Source: Cornus controversa
Lineage: Eukaryota; Streptophyta; Magnoliopsida; Cornales; Cornaceae
Length of the DNA: 64,000 nt
Direction of reading: 5' to 3'
Assembly: GCA_026545225.1 (NCBI GenBank)
Contig: CM048851.1
Location: 34,809,956 to 34,873,955, forward strand
Part shown: positions 35,405 to 47,700 of the stretch, piece by piece
Position numbering within the stretch: position 1 is the stretch's first letter
Layout of the letters: every line of letters starts with the position of its first letter
Made by a program: the position numbers and the translations under genes
The notes under the pieces: generated by a model
What the model was told of the DNA's origin: nothing
Database searches by the model: none
The model's input: the letters and a program-made list of their open reading frames with translations, nothing else

Positions 35405-36095
35405 TTTAAGGAAAAACAACCAATTCCTCTAATTTTGTTTACAGGATCAATAATTCCTATTTGTCAAAAAATTTTACATTTAAATTCTAAACCACTCAAT
35501 ATTTTATTTATACTTTTACAAAATTAGACTAAAATTTTACAATTATAATTTCGTAATCAACTCTAAATTTTTTCTATTAACAATTATATTTTTTTTCATT
35601 AATAGAATTTTTATTTTTGAAAATTTTAGTTTTTTTTCAAAAGGATAAAATTTCATTCAAATTATTTCAATAAAAAGAAATTATAATATTTTATTAATTT
35701 TTAAATAAAATTTTTATTTTTGTATATGAAAAAATATTGTTGTAAAATCTACAAAATATTTTTGGAATTAAATTATCAAAATAATTGGTCTTTTTTTTCA
35801 AAAGAATAAAAGATTATTCAAATTATTTAAATAAAAAGAAATTATAATATTTTATTAATTTTTAAATAGCATTTTTAATTTTTGTATATGAAAATTTATT
35901 GTAGTAAAATCTACAAAAAAAATTGGAATTGAATTTTAATTATATTAATTTTAAATCTAATTTGGTAAGGGTATAAGTGAAAAGATAAGTAGTTTAGAAT
36001 TTAAATGAAAAAAGGTTTCAAAAGTAGGACTTCTTGATCCTATAGAAAAATTTATAGGACTTACTTGTCTTTTGCATGAAAAATTAGAATTTAGT
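35405..36095. mobile_element. Foldback MITE-like element with internal tandem duplication
   Basis: The end text near 35405-35470 (CTAATTTTGTTTACAGGATCA) is mirrored by the complement of 36025-36095 (TTGATCCTATAG...GACTTACTTGTC). Between them, a unit of about 170 bases starting TTTTTTTCAAAAG is duplicated in tandem at about 35626 and 35794. No coding capacity; no clear target duplication. Confidence 0.5.
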
Positions 36096-36099
36096 TGTA

Positions 36100-37119
36100 A
36101 TTTTTTCTTTTTTTATTTTAATCTATAGGATGAAAATGTTCTTACAAGTTTTTAAATTTAAATAAATAGTCAGAGCAAGTTAGTCAATTTACGACATTTA
36201 TAACAGTTCCATAAAAGAAAACACTCATTTGATCAATTTTAGTAATTCAATGTTTATTTATTAGTGTAGAAAGTATATGATGAATATAAATACTATAAGA
36301 GGGTTTTATGATTTAATTCTTAAATCTTTTGAGAAGGGAGGTAATATTGGCATTCTCTTTTTTCTATGTTTGCACTTCTATGTTAAAAGAAATGACCATT
36401 TAACCCTAACTTTACTAGTCCATGATTATTATTTTTTCAAATTACACAACTACGCTTTCATTCTTTATGTCTCCAATATTTAACATTTTCGAATTAATAT
36501 TTTTTTTATCTCTTTTGAATAAGATAGTTATCCATGTTAAATAAATTATTTTTTTGACAAGATAAAAAAAAAAAAAATGTTATCTAAGTTGAATAAGATA
36601 TTTATCTATGTTTGATTAGTTGACACTAGATTGAGTAAGTTTAGATTATTGGGTGTGGTTGCAATTGTTCATTGGGATTTGATGCACCCTAACTATGATG
36701 GGTTGTTACCAGCAATCATTTATTATATAATAAATTTAGAATTGGTCACTGTTGCTTATTAATCTCCTATTAGAAATATAAGAAGGAAAATAATATTTGA
36801 ACCGAAAATTTTGATCTAAAAGACAGGTCAAAGCGTATTTAGTTAACAAAATGTCATCATTTTATATATTAAATTTCACCGCATGTATTTTGAAGTTTCA
36901 CTATTATCATGGTAATTTTTTTACTACTATAGTGGTGAAGTGTGATAAAAGTTTATACAGCAAAGTTCTTAAGGTATTTTATATAGGTTTCGTGGTATAT
37001 CCAATTGGTATCTTAGGAGATACGTTAATCACACCTGAGTACACATGGAATTATTCCATTATTGATTATTATATTACATGCTTAGTGTTTAACGAAGATA
37101 TATAAATATTAAAATTTCT

Positions 37120-37182
<63 letters not shown>

Positions 37183-37560
37183 ATACCACGGGAGAATATT
37201 GATATATATATATGGGCCCCCCCTCTCACATCTGACCATGTCCGGATGATATGATATGATATATGATATGATCTTATCCAATATGATCATGAAAATTCAC
37301 ATTCACGAGGTGATTGGTCAATGAGATGTTTTTTCTATATGGCCATTTTATTAAGGAAATATTATACCCACTGTTTTGAAATTTTCACTCATGAGAATCA
37401 GACTTAACTAACCAAATCATTTTAATTTCAATTAAGTGGAGTAGATGGCCATATAGAAGATTAGGATAAGATATTAATGATGGAACACAGACGGTGCTAA
37501 AATTTATGTACTAACATGCTTTATAATGATATCATGATCTGGGTTACACAACTTAAATAA
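36100..37560. other. AT-rich intergenic with microsatellites
   Basis: No supported gene. (AT)n then (GT)n runs occupy about 37119-37182, and a short tandem of ATGATATGAT words lies at 37245-37272. Open frames at 36277-36483 and 36851-37105 are AT-rich with no recognisable domain. Confidence 0.5.
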
Positions 37561-37569
37561 AATTAATAC

Positions 37570-38385
37570 ATGTCACGATCAAAGCTTCCAACATTCTTTC
37601 CTACCTTAGTACATTTCACAATCAAAGCTTTCAACGTTGTTTTTCATCCAAACCCTCAACGACGGTTTCAGGGTTATGATCATAGTTACACAACTGAAAT
37701 GAAATTGATACATTTCACAATCAAAGCTTCAACTTTCTTTCTCCCACCATGTACATTTAACAATCAAAGCTTTCAACGTTCTTTTTCATCCAAATTCGCA
37801 ATGACCTGATTTATCATCAAGGTTATGCAACTTAAATGAAATTGATACATTTTTCACTCAAATCTGAAAGCTTTGATGTTTATTATGACATTCTTTTTCA
37901 CCCAAACCCACACTCTTTTTCACCCAAACCCACAACGAGATCATTGCGGTGGTCCACTTTATAGTCGGGGGACCCAATATCAAACTCGAAGATTGATACA
38001 TTTCATAACCAAACCCGCAACGTGGTTCTCATCTAAAACCTTTGATGTTTATTATGACTCTTTTTCCTACCCAAACTCACAACAAGGTCATTGCAGTGGT
38101 CCATCCTAACGGCGGAGTACTCATTACCAGACTCGAAGATGGATACATTTCACAACCAAACCTGCAATGTGGTCCACCCTAACGGCGAGGGACCGATACT
38201 AGTCCCAGACACCTCCGGGTGGATGTTTAGCGTGACATTGAATCAAAGATTGAGCCTACCCTGATACCACATTGTCACGAACTGGGTGCTTACGATCTGA
38301 CCCAAAAGCTTAAGCTATTAGGTGGTACTAATGCCCACCTTTATATGCCCATCCCCATCCCACAAGAATTCATGACATTACACTT
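37570..38385 (-). mobile_element. TRIM-derived sequence with amplified internal repeats
   Basis: Read on the minus strand, a terminal repeat with a CATATAAAGG box lies at about 38380-38272 and is followed by a primer-binding site TGGTATCAGGGT (38269-38258), as in the TRIM copies at 17360 and 38526. The internal part (38255-37570) is an array of degenerate units containing TTTCACAATCAAAGCTTTCAA, TTTTTCA(C/T)CCAAACCC and CGGTGGTCCA words, repeated about five to eight times with varying spacing. No second terminal repeat is visible downstream. Confidence 0.65.
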
Positions 38386-38525
38386 TAGAATATTGTATTA
38401 TTTATTTTGATAAAAACTTGGCTCGAGGAATATTTGGCAGAAAATATTAATTGCTACCATTTTATATTTGCCATGCTACCCTCCTCACACTCCAATAACA
38501 CCTTACATGTCACAAGGAGGCCTGT

Positions 38526-38928
38526 TGTTAGAGGGGACTTGTCCGATATCGGATCTGAATGGAAAAGAGTATAAATAGCTAAGTAGGCAACCCTACTCAA
38601 TAACTTAGACTTTTGGATCATTGGTAAGCACTCGACATGTTATAGTTGGTATCAGAGTTGGACCTAATTCTTGATCCGGTGTCACTCCAAATGCTCACTC
38701 GGGTGGAGTCCAGGTCGTTACTAGGTCTTTTTGTAGTTAGGTGGGACGAATAGGCAGGGTGGTCTGATCGTAATGAGGGCGTTGCGAGTTTGGATGGAAG
38801 AAAATGTTAGAAGAGACTTGTCCCACATCGAATCCAGATGAAAAAGAGAATGAGTATAAATGAGCGGGTAGACAACACTATCAATAGCTTAGACTTTTGG
38901 GTCATTAATAATTGTCTGACTTGTTACA
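38526..38928 (+). mobile_element. TRIM retroelement, both LTRs present
   Basis: The left LTR (38526-38644, starting TGTTAGAGGGGACTTG) and right LTR (38805-38928, starting TGTTAGAAGAGACTTG and ending GTTACA) are about 120 bp each and differ at numerous positions. The primer-binding site TGGTATCAGAGT is at 38647, and a purine-rich tract GGATGGAAGAAAA at 38792-38804 precedes the right LTR. The 148-base interior between primer site and purine tract cannot code for any protein. Each LTR has a TATAAAT box. A GTCCCACATCG word in the right LTR matches the upstream sequence element of plant snRNA promoters. The 5 bp flanks (CCTGT and TCTAT) do not match. Confidence 0.88.
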
Positions 38929-39096
38929 TCTATTAACTAGAATTTTCTATTCTTGGATAGCCTAACTTAAATATTCATTCATTGCATGCATTTGATTTCT
39001 CCACATGCTTATATTGATCCTGACAACAGGCCAAATACGTACACAATATTAAATCAAAACACCATGTACATCCCAAATCACAAAAGAGAGGCATAC

Positions 39097-41475
39097 TGTA
39101 AAGCCTCAAAAATTTTTTTGATTTTAATTTGTTTTGAAATGAATTAAGCATGTTTAAATGATTAAAATTACATACTTTGTGATTTTGAGGTTTTTCTAGA
39201 AGTTTTATGTTTGGGTGTGGGATCAGGAAGTGTCCAAGTAACTCAGAAAGTGTTTACGGGATTTTATAAGTGACGTGGGGGGTATAAGTGAACTTAGATG
39301 GACTTAAATGAAGTTTGGCAAAATTAGGAAGTGTCATTTTGTTAATAAATGAAAGTACAAAAGGGTAAAGGAACAAAACTAAATACTTGAGGGACCAAGT
39401 AGCAATTAATTGCAAAATATTTAAATGTATAGATATATATGCATATATATAGCCAAGCGCGGGAGAAAAATTAGATTTTTTTTTTCTCTCTCTCTCTCCC
39501 CCCTTTTTGGCCGGCTATCCCACTTCCTTCTCACTAAGTTTCATTTCCTTGTTTCTCTCATCATTTTGAACACTTAGGAGCTTGACTGAGGGGTAGCTCC
39601 AAGAAGAAAAGTTGTTCTTCTCTTATTCCTCTTCAATATGATCGTTTAAAGTTAAGTTTGGTGAAATTTAAAGCTTGGGTGATTCTAGGGCTTGTGTTCT
39701 TTGGCTTGAATTTTGAGGTAGGGGTGTATATTCCTTCTCCTCTTTGATTCTATATAGGTCACTTAGGTAAGATGTTGGAATTTTAGCATGTTTGGTTATA
39801 TAAGATAAATATTGTCCTTGAGTTTTGAGTTTCTCACATGTTACATTATGTTTAAAGTAGGAATGTATGCCTTCTACTTGATATTGAAACATATGTGCTT
39901 TATGTGTTCAATTCGAAGACTATATATATATATGTGAGATATATGATATTGATTGTCCAAATGTGTAAAATAAGCTGGAATGCGATTTGGGCAAGATGTA
40001 GCTAGTTGAAGTTTGAAAGCATGTTAAGTTTATTTAAAGCCTATTTCATGTCTACGTAAACATGATGTGTATATTGTACCCCATGTGTTTGATAGAAGGC
40101 ATGAAAGATAGATTTTTGATAAAATTGCATAATTTTAAATATCACAAGGTTGAATGAGATTGCATCATTGTATATGTGGTTTTAGCTTGGAAAAATGTTG
40201 GTTGATAGCTTGTATAGCTTTTGTGAAATTTTGATGAAATTTTAGTTGTGGTTGTATTTAATGACATTGTGAGTCTACGTGATGATTGATGATTTTGAAA
40301 AATGTCGTAAGAAGTGAGAAGAAAGAAAGGCCCAAAACCCTAGGGTGAAAAGCCCAAAACTTGGCCAAGCGGATATCGCTACCGTTATGTTAGCAATCCG
40401 TAAAGCGTAAGAAGAGTATTTAGCCTTCAAGGCACTTATTGTGGTTTTTCGTGGTTGACAACTCCCCAATTGGTTGATTTTGAACATTACGTGATTATTG
40501 AGTTCAAGATGTGTATGTGAGCTCAATTTGAAGTTATGAAATTCGTGTTTTGTAATCTTGTGATTGATGATTTGTTGCATGCGAGATATGTGAAAGATTG
40601 TTAGAATTATCAAAGTTCATATGTAGCATGAGGTTAAGATTGAGATCATGAGCATATTAAGCTTGTCATGTAGATTAGTAGATATGAAATGTTGCATTCA
40701 TGCATGACTGCCTGAATTATCGTAGAGTTGGTCTAAGCATCTTTACTGAGCTAGTCGTTGTTCACCCTTCCCCCCAAATATTTTTACAGATAAAACACCG
40801 GAATTGGAGAACGTATAGATGAGTCAAGGGTGAAGAACTTGGAAGTGGTCGGACTTTTTGGTTTATGTATGTTTTGAATGTCATGTGTGGGCATATTGTA
40901 GAAAAGTTAGATTTATGAGGTAGAACAATGGACGTTAGCACTAAGAACATGTATAACTTGTATTTTGAATGTTGTTTCCCACACATCTTCCTTCTTTAAA
41001 CCTCGAATATGTTTATGTACGGATGTTGGACAACATGTATAATTGGATTTCAATGTATATATTTCCGTATCAATCAATGTATTTATGGGCTTATCAATGT
41101 CTATACATGTTATAGATGAATTTTAGTTCATAGTTGTATTGGAATGCATGGTAGGAATGGACACTTTGGATTGTGAAGGAATTACAGTTTTGGACTTACG
41201 AGTAATCGTAATCTACATTACGATTCCGCGCAGTGCTAATTATGCGGAATCGTAACTTGAATTACGATGAATCGTAATATTGAAAAATTTAGGGTCAAAA
41301 CTAGTGTAATTACGATAGATGTGTGCGAATTGTGCACTTAATCGTCATTACGCGGAATCGTAATCCTTGTTACGATTAATTGTAATGGGTGAGTGCAGTA
41401 TGGTATATTTATTCGAGTTCTTTTTGAATTGAACATGTAAAGTAAGATCCATTGAGGTGGGTCAATGATATTACA
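39097..41475 (+). mobile_element. LTR-like sequence related to the 18494 solo LTR
   Basis: It starts TGTAAAGCCTC and plausibly ends GATATTACA. It shares organisation with the 18494-21613 LTR: a middle stretch of ACTGAGCTAG...GTTCACCCTTCC followed by TTTTTACAGATA, and near the end a TAAGATCCATTGAGG segment like TAAGGCCCATTGGG in the other copy. Before that end is a block of GATTACG/CGTAATC palindromic words (41200-41400). Borders and target duplication are unproven; it may be truncated. Confidence 0.55.
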
Positions 41476-41755
41476 TGCAAATACATGACAATATATATAT
41501 CTATATATATATGGTGAAGCTTATGCGCGTATAATGAATATAATCACCCTCATTTCCTTTGTTCTCTTATGAAATTTTGCTCTTATGAGATTTTGGAAAT
41601 TGGAGCATGACACATAACTCATCTGTACAAAAGGCCTAGCTACTTTATTTCTTTTCCAATGCATGCACAAGAAAGTTGAGAAGAATATTATCAATCAATG
41701 AAATTGATAGGGAAACGTACTATAGCAACGATACATTCAACATTATATATATGTG

Positions 41756-42009
41756 GGGTAAATTACCCAGACCTCCCTTGAGGTTTGAGTTTATTACTCT
41801 CAGATGAAAGTTTTAAAAAAAATTTCATCAACCTCCCTTGAGGTATGTTGAAATTACCATCAACTCCAATTCTGTTAAAGGAATGTTAAATCAGTTAGTC
41901 AAAAATTTTAAAATACCAAATATACCCCTCAATAAATTTAATCCTATGTTATATAAAAAAATACTAAATAAAATATTTCATTTTTAATATATATCATTAA
42001 TATACCTGT

Positions 42010-42052
<43 letters not shown>

Positions 42053-43449
42053 CCTATGTTATATAAAAAAATACTAAATAAAATATTTCATTTTTAATAT
42101 ATATCATTAATATACCTGTTATTTTATATATATATGAAGAAATGGACATTACAGACAACCGACACAGAGTAACCCTCCGCCGACATTGATTCTCCTCTCT
42201 CGGTTCTCTCTCCTCCTCCACCATGACGTTCCTCTACCACCATCGCCTCTCTCTTGCCTCTTTGATCTCTCTCCTCCACCACCAATTCCTTCCCCCACCA
42301 TTGTCGGCCTCTCTACTCTCGCTCATCTCTCTTTTCCGCTACAAGTACTCATTTTAACAGCACCCAACCACCACCCCACCACATAATTCTTCCAACAACA
42401 GTGTGGCTCTGGTCGTAATTTGCATCCACCGTTGCTGAGGATCATAATTGGCCGGAGGCGCAGCCTTGTTATAAGCGGGTCTGGGCGGAGCTTACGCTGG
42501 GTTTTGCGGTTGCGATTGGGTAAGAGGGTTTTGAGGTTGTTGAGTGGGTTGGGGGATGGCCCCGGCCCCCTGGATGGCTTGCTAATTCTGGGTGCTCTGT
42601 TGTCTCTGTGCATTCTACTGTGCTTGAACCGTATAAATTGGATTCAGAGTGATGGTAACTTGAGTTAGCTACTCATCATTGGGTTTCCAAATCCCTCAAC
42701 TGAATTTTCAAATTCCTCAATTGGGGGTTCTTGAGCATCTAACCAAACCCATAAGGTTCATTACTGATGATAGATTTTCTTTCTTTTTCTTCTTCCCACG
42801 ATGGCTTCAATGGTTTTTATTGGGGTTTTCTTGATGATTTTGGACACCTTGTTAATTTTTGATGTATCCGATTGGGGGTGTTTGGGTTGCAATTGTTGGT
42901 GGGTTTAAGAGAGGCGTCGATGGTGGTGCAGTGGACGGTGAGAATCAGAAGCGACGGGGTGGAGAGAGGGGTCTGATTTGGGGTTGTTTGGGTTGAGGGG
43001 TCGATTGGGTTTTGTTTGGGTTGCAATTGTTGGTGGGTTTAGGAGAGGGGTCGATGGTGGTGCAGTGGACGGTGAGAATCAGTGGTGGCGAAGTGGAGAG
43101 AGGGGGCGATGGTGGATTTTTTTTCCAATTTGCAAGCATTGTTTGCGTGGACCAGTGGTGGAGAGGGATGGTGGTGGTGATATATATATATATCGAGAGA
43201 GAGAGAGTGAGAGAGAGAGAGAGTGAGAGAGAGAGTGGGGTGGTGGCAGTGGTGGCGTAGGGTATGGTGGAGTTGGGAAAAAAATATGAAAATATTGGTG
43301 TTTATATTAGGGGTAGTATGGTAAATTTTTTGTTACCGTTAACTATTTTAACGAAGCTTGACTCTGACAAGGGGGTGATAGTTATTTTTTAAAAAATTTA
43401 ATGTAAGGGTAATAAGCCCAAACCTCGGGAAGGTTGGGATAATTTACCC
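41756..43449. mobile_element. Mutator-like non-autonomous element, 1.7 kb
   Basis: The ends GGGTAAATTACCC (41756) and AATTTACCC (43449) extend into inverted repeats of about 80 bases sharing ACCT(C/T)CC...GAGGTTTG text. The 10 bp duplication TATATATGTG flanks both sides (41746-41755 and 43450-43459). The interior has a duplicated block of about 70 bp around an (AT)n tract (41941-42125), a GC-rich gene-like region (42130-43260), and a duplicated block of about 115-130 bp containing TTGCAATTGTTGGTGGGTTTA (42886 and 43019). It is a relative of the element at 17637-24157. No transposase was found. Confidence 0.88.
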
Positions 43450-43459
43450 TATATATGTG

Positions 43460-44794
43460 TGTGTGGGGTAACTTAAAAGTGCATGGATACAGTGCATTGC
43501 TTCGACTAGTTGGGATTCCCTTACTTAAAAGGTTAGGGAATGTGAAAGATAGCAACATTAATCTAACCTACATTGCTTTCATAATTTAATTTTTTGGGGC
43601 TAGTCTCTCTTCTAATCTAATGGCGCGTCATCATCAGTCGGTGCAACAGCTTGAGTTAAGAAGGTGATGATGCAAACGGTTCTTAAAAGTACCCAACTAA
43701 CTTTATGATCACTGCAATATATAATACATAAATTTTATTCCCGCCAATACCTCACATACTCACCTGTCTGTGGAAATTTGAACACTCAACCTTGCCAAGA
43801 ATTTTTTTCCTTTGAAAGGGACTACTTACTTAAAAAGAAGAGGAAGTATCTTATGCTACTGTATATAGCTCCAGGAAGTTAAACATGCTATGGATTTAAG
43901 AAATGGGAAATATTTTTAAACATGGACTTTTGGGGCCTTGTTACACAGACAAAGTCTCGTTGAAATTGTTATTAGAAGAATCAATTTGTTACTGCCAGCA
44001 CAAGGTAATCACTTTTTGTTTCTTGACCCAATTCAACTCCTCATTATTTAGCTCATGCAATTAAACATGATGCGTCTACTGTACAAAAAATTAATAAATA
44101 CTACTAGAATTCCACCGGGTTTTGAGAAATCCCACCCAATACAAATGCAAAATTATTAAATGCCACTAGAATCCCACCGAGTATTGGTACTACCCGTACA
44201 CCCATGACATACGCATAATGTCCTGCTTAGGTCGGCAACTAAAGATTTCTATTTCTATCCTATCATATGATTCATATCAACCATGAATCAAGCAATTATT
44301 TGCATGCCCTTGTGGAAGAGTATATGCATTTGAAACATCTTCGCCCCCAAGTGACAAGATGAGGGAGGGAGAAAGGCTCGTTCTCTATGTGCGAGTACTG
44401 GTGGAACAAAGTAATATCACTTATTCCATAAATCAAAATGCACAAATAAGAACGATTAATTGAATTTATTGAATGCCATCAGTACATGAATTGAGCCATG
44501 CTGCACTTGGACTCTCTAAAGTAGGACGAAATGATATGGTATTTATAACCCCTGACACTAAAGCACTATAATTTTTAGATAATGACTAAAGTACATGCAC
44601 CCAAGTATTACACCGACGAGGATTTGCAACCTTCTATTGTCATATAATGCAAAACTTTTCTTCGAGAGAACTAAAATACAGTAACACCTAATTTCAGGTA
44701 ACAAAAATGAAGGCAATTCTAGCTACTCAACAATTACTTCAAAACTCCTGTAGTTTCTCTACTCAGATAGTCAAAATTCAGCACACCTGATCAG
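43460..44794. other. Intergenic, 3' flank of TYW1
   Basis: No gene, repeat array or clear transposon end was seen. Positions just below 44795 should contain the TYW1 3' UTR. Confidence 0.5.
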
Positions 44795-47700
44795 TCAACG
44801 AGTTTTGTGATGACGCTCCTTCCTATATCGAGATTGACCAGGATCAAACCCACCTTCCTCTGCTCCATAGACAGCCCAAGATGGGGTGGCAGCCATGTAA
44901 TCATTGCTATTAAAAGGTTTTCCAGAAGCCACCTGAAAAGAGAGCAAAAATCTTAGATGCACATAATTTAATATAATGTTATGGAATCACACACTGAAAG
45001 ATTAAAACAGAGCGGGAGTTACCAAGTCGTGGAACTTTTCATAATCTATCCATGTGAACCATTGGCCATTGACCTTAAACTTGTCAACTTTTGCCAAGAG
45101 GACACAACATGAGTGGACATGCTCACAAGCAACCTCGTATTCCCCTTTGCTTTTTTGAGCTAAGGCCTCTGAAAAAGCTTTCACGTCAGAATGCCATGGC
45201 ACATTCTCCATTGTCAATTTTGATGTAGCAGACCTGTTAAAAATTCTCTTGATTATGTCAGTACAGGATGATGATTGATGCAGGGGGAAAAAAACTTAGT
45301 TAAACAAAAAAAACTTACGTTCCACAATAGGTAACGCCTTTAATTTCAACAAAATCAGGAGTTCCGATGTCAAATAGGCTAGAATAGGCATTTATGTCCT
45401 CTGTATTCCAACCTTTTACCAGCGTTAAGCGATACACAGTTCGCTGCTGCTTCTCCCGGAGAGCTCTCAAGGAATCCTGGCATTGATTTTTGCAATAATC
45501 CCAATAAGTAATGCCCGGATGATAGAAAACTAAGTTGGAAGATTACATATGGGAAATCCATGTGACAGTAACCAAGTGTTATTGCTGGTTCCCTCACAAT
45601 AGACGTTCCAAGAGTAATCTACAATCTAATGAGAAACAAAAAAATTTCATGCCAGAAATGAATCCAAGTGGAGAATCATAGTCCAAAGTGATCCAATACG
45701 TTAAAATTGAGAAGAATAATAGACAGCATGATCCAAAAAACATGGAAGCAACAGTTGTTAAGTGAGCACCTGGTAAAAATAAAACATCATTCACACGTAC
45801 ACGTAGGACTGCAAATGAACCAAGCTATTCACGAGCATCTCCGGCTCGGCTCATTTAAAGCTTGGCTTTAGCTTGTTCATTGAGTAAAGCTGAGCTCGAT
45901 TTTTGAGCCCGATCCCGAACATTGTTAGGCTTGGGCTGTGGACACTAAACTTGTGTAGGTTCACATGTATTCATGAACATAGGCTCATGAACACATTCAT
46001 AAAGATAGGCTTGTGTAGGCTTATATAGATTCATGAACGTGAGCTCGTGAAAATATGTTCATGAACACAAACTTGTGTAGGCTCCTATAAGTTCATAAAC
46101 AAGCCAAAGCGATCTTGAACACAAACTCAAATTAAGCCCGAACAACTTTTTTCAAAATAATGCTGAATCAAGCCTGACCTCAACTTTTCTCATCACCATT
46201 TCAAGCTGAGCCCACAAATGAATGAGCCAAGCTCAAGCAGACTAAAGCTCGGCTCAGCTTGGTTCGTTTGTAGTCTTATTCACACGCTTAGTACAAATCA
46301 GGCAGTGTCAAGAACCAAGGGCTAGATTAATTCTCACAATGTTTAACATACAAGAGGTGGGAAGAAAATCTGTGTATTTAGGGTCATATAACACATAAGA
46401 AATAAATGAGACATATTTTGGTTCTCACAAATTCAAAAGAATAGGCTCTTCCACACATATACACAAATGCTACTTTATATTCATAGAGAATGAAAATAAA
46501 AGATGTTATTACGTGAAAGTGGAAGATGAAGAAATAAAAACCAGAAGTCTTCACAAAGTGAATTGCTATGGTAAACAGAGATATAATAAAAAATCAGTAT
46601 GAAAGAGCAATAATTAGTTTTCCACATTAATTCTCTATTGTGGGTGCTCACGTATATATGGCTAAAACAGGTGCTCCTACAATAGAGTTGTTTGTGGAAG
46701 ACTATTATCGACCCACAACCGAGTTTCACATCGTTGTTGCCTGCTATTGGTATTAAATTCGGACAAGTTTGAACAAGAGAGGGTTTTATTCTTTTAAATT
46801 ATATGGATGCAGTAAATGTTTGGGGATCAGGAATTCAACTATTCTGCTTTAATGTTTTCTTTTGTCCATTAAATTATACGGATACAGTAAATGTTTCAGG
46901 ATCAGGAATTTAACTCTTCTGCTTTAATGCTCTCTTTTGTGGGTTTTCAGTTCATCCAATCACCAGGGGGAAAAAAATGTTCTCCTGATCAGGGAAAAAA
47001 TATTAAGGTGACCAAATTAGAGTTGTTTAAGGGAGATCATTTTTCTTCTCTATCCAATAGCTCCTGATGTTTTGGATCATGTTATCTGTAATTTCTTTGT
47101 TACCACCTTTCTCTCTCCACCTCATATTTTTGACGAAATCTCCTCATTCCACTAATTTCTCTTGAATAGATTTCGTGTAATTGCCAAAAAAATAGATGAT
47201 GAAAGAAAGGAAAAACTAGAGTTGATAATAGATGGTTTTTAGGTCAATTGTCAAAATTCCAAGAAGAATAACTTACAATAAATCGCTCCCAGAAATCCCC
47301 GAAGAGTGGCCTATCAATTGCCTTCAAGCTATCCTTTGTTGCAGCATCTACACTAACGTATAACTGCGCGATTAAAAGAAGTTAAAGGATTCACATTAGA
47401 AGTCGACATCAAAGACATATGTGTAATACTAGGAATGAGGACAAGGCCTGCAAACCTGGGTGACAGGTTTCAACATCTTAATCTTTTCAGGGAACTGTGC
47501 ATTGGTGACAAGAAAAGTAGAAATCCGCCTCCGGTGCAGTTCATCTACAAGTGAATTAATCTCTGGATACATGATAGGTTCACCAACAAGTGATAAGGCA
47601 CAATGCCTAGGGGAAAGACCTTCCGATAAGCGCTCCTGTTTAACACCTGCAGGCAAATTTGCATTGTCAATTTTGTACACAGGCTTATATCACAATTCAC

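Noticed and set aside
42186-43260. Proline- and glycine-rich frames in the 41756-43449 element
   Set aside because: They run on both strands, have low complexity and are duplicated with the DNA; no evidence of a translated gene.
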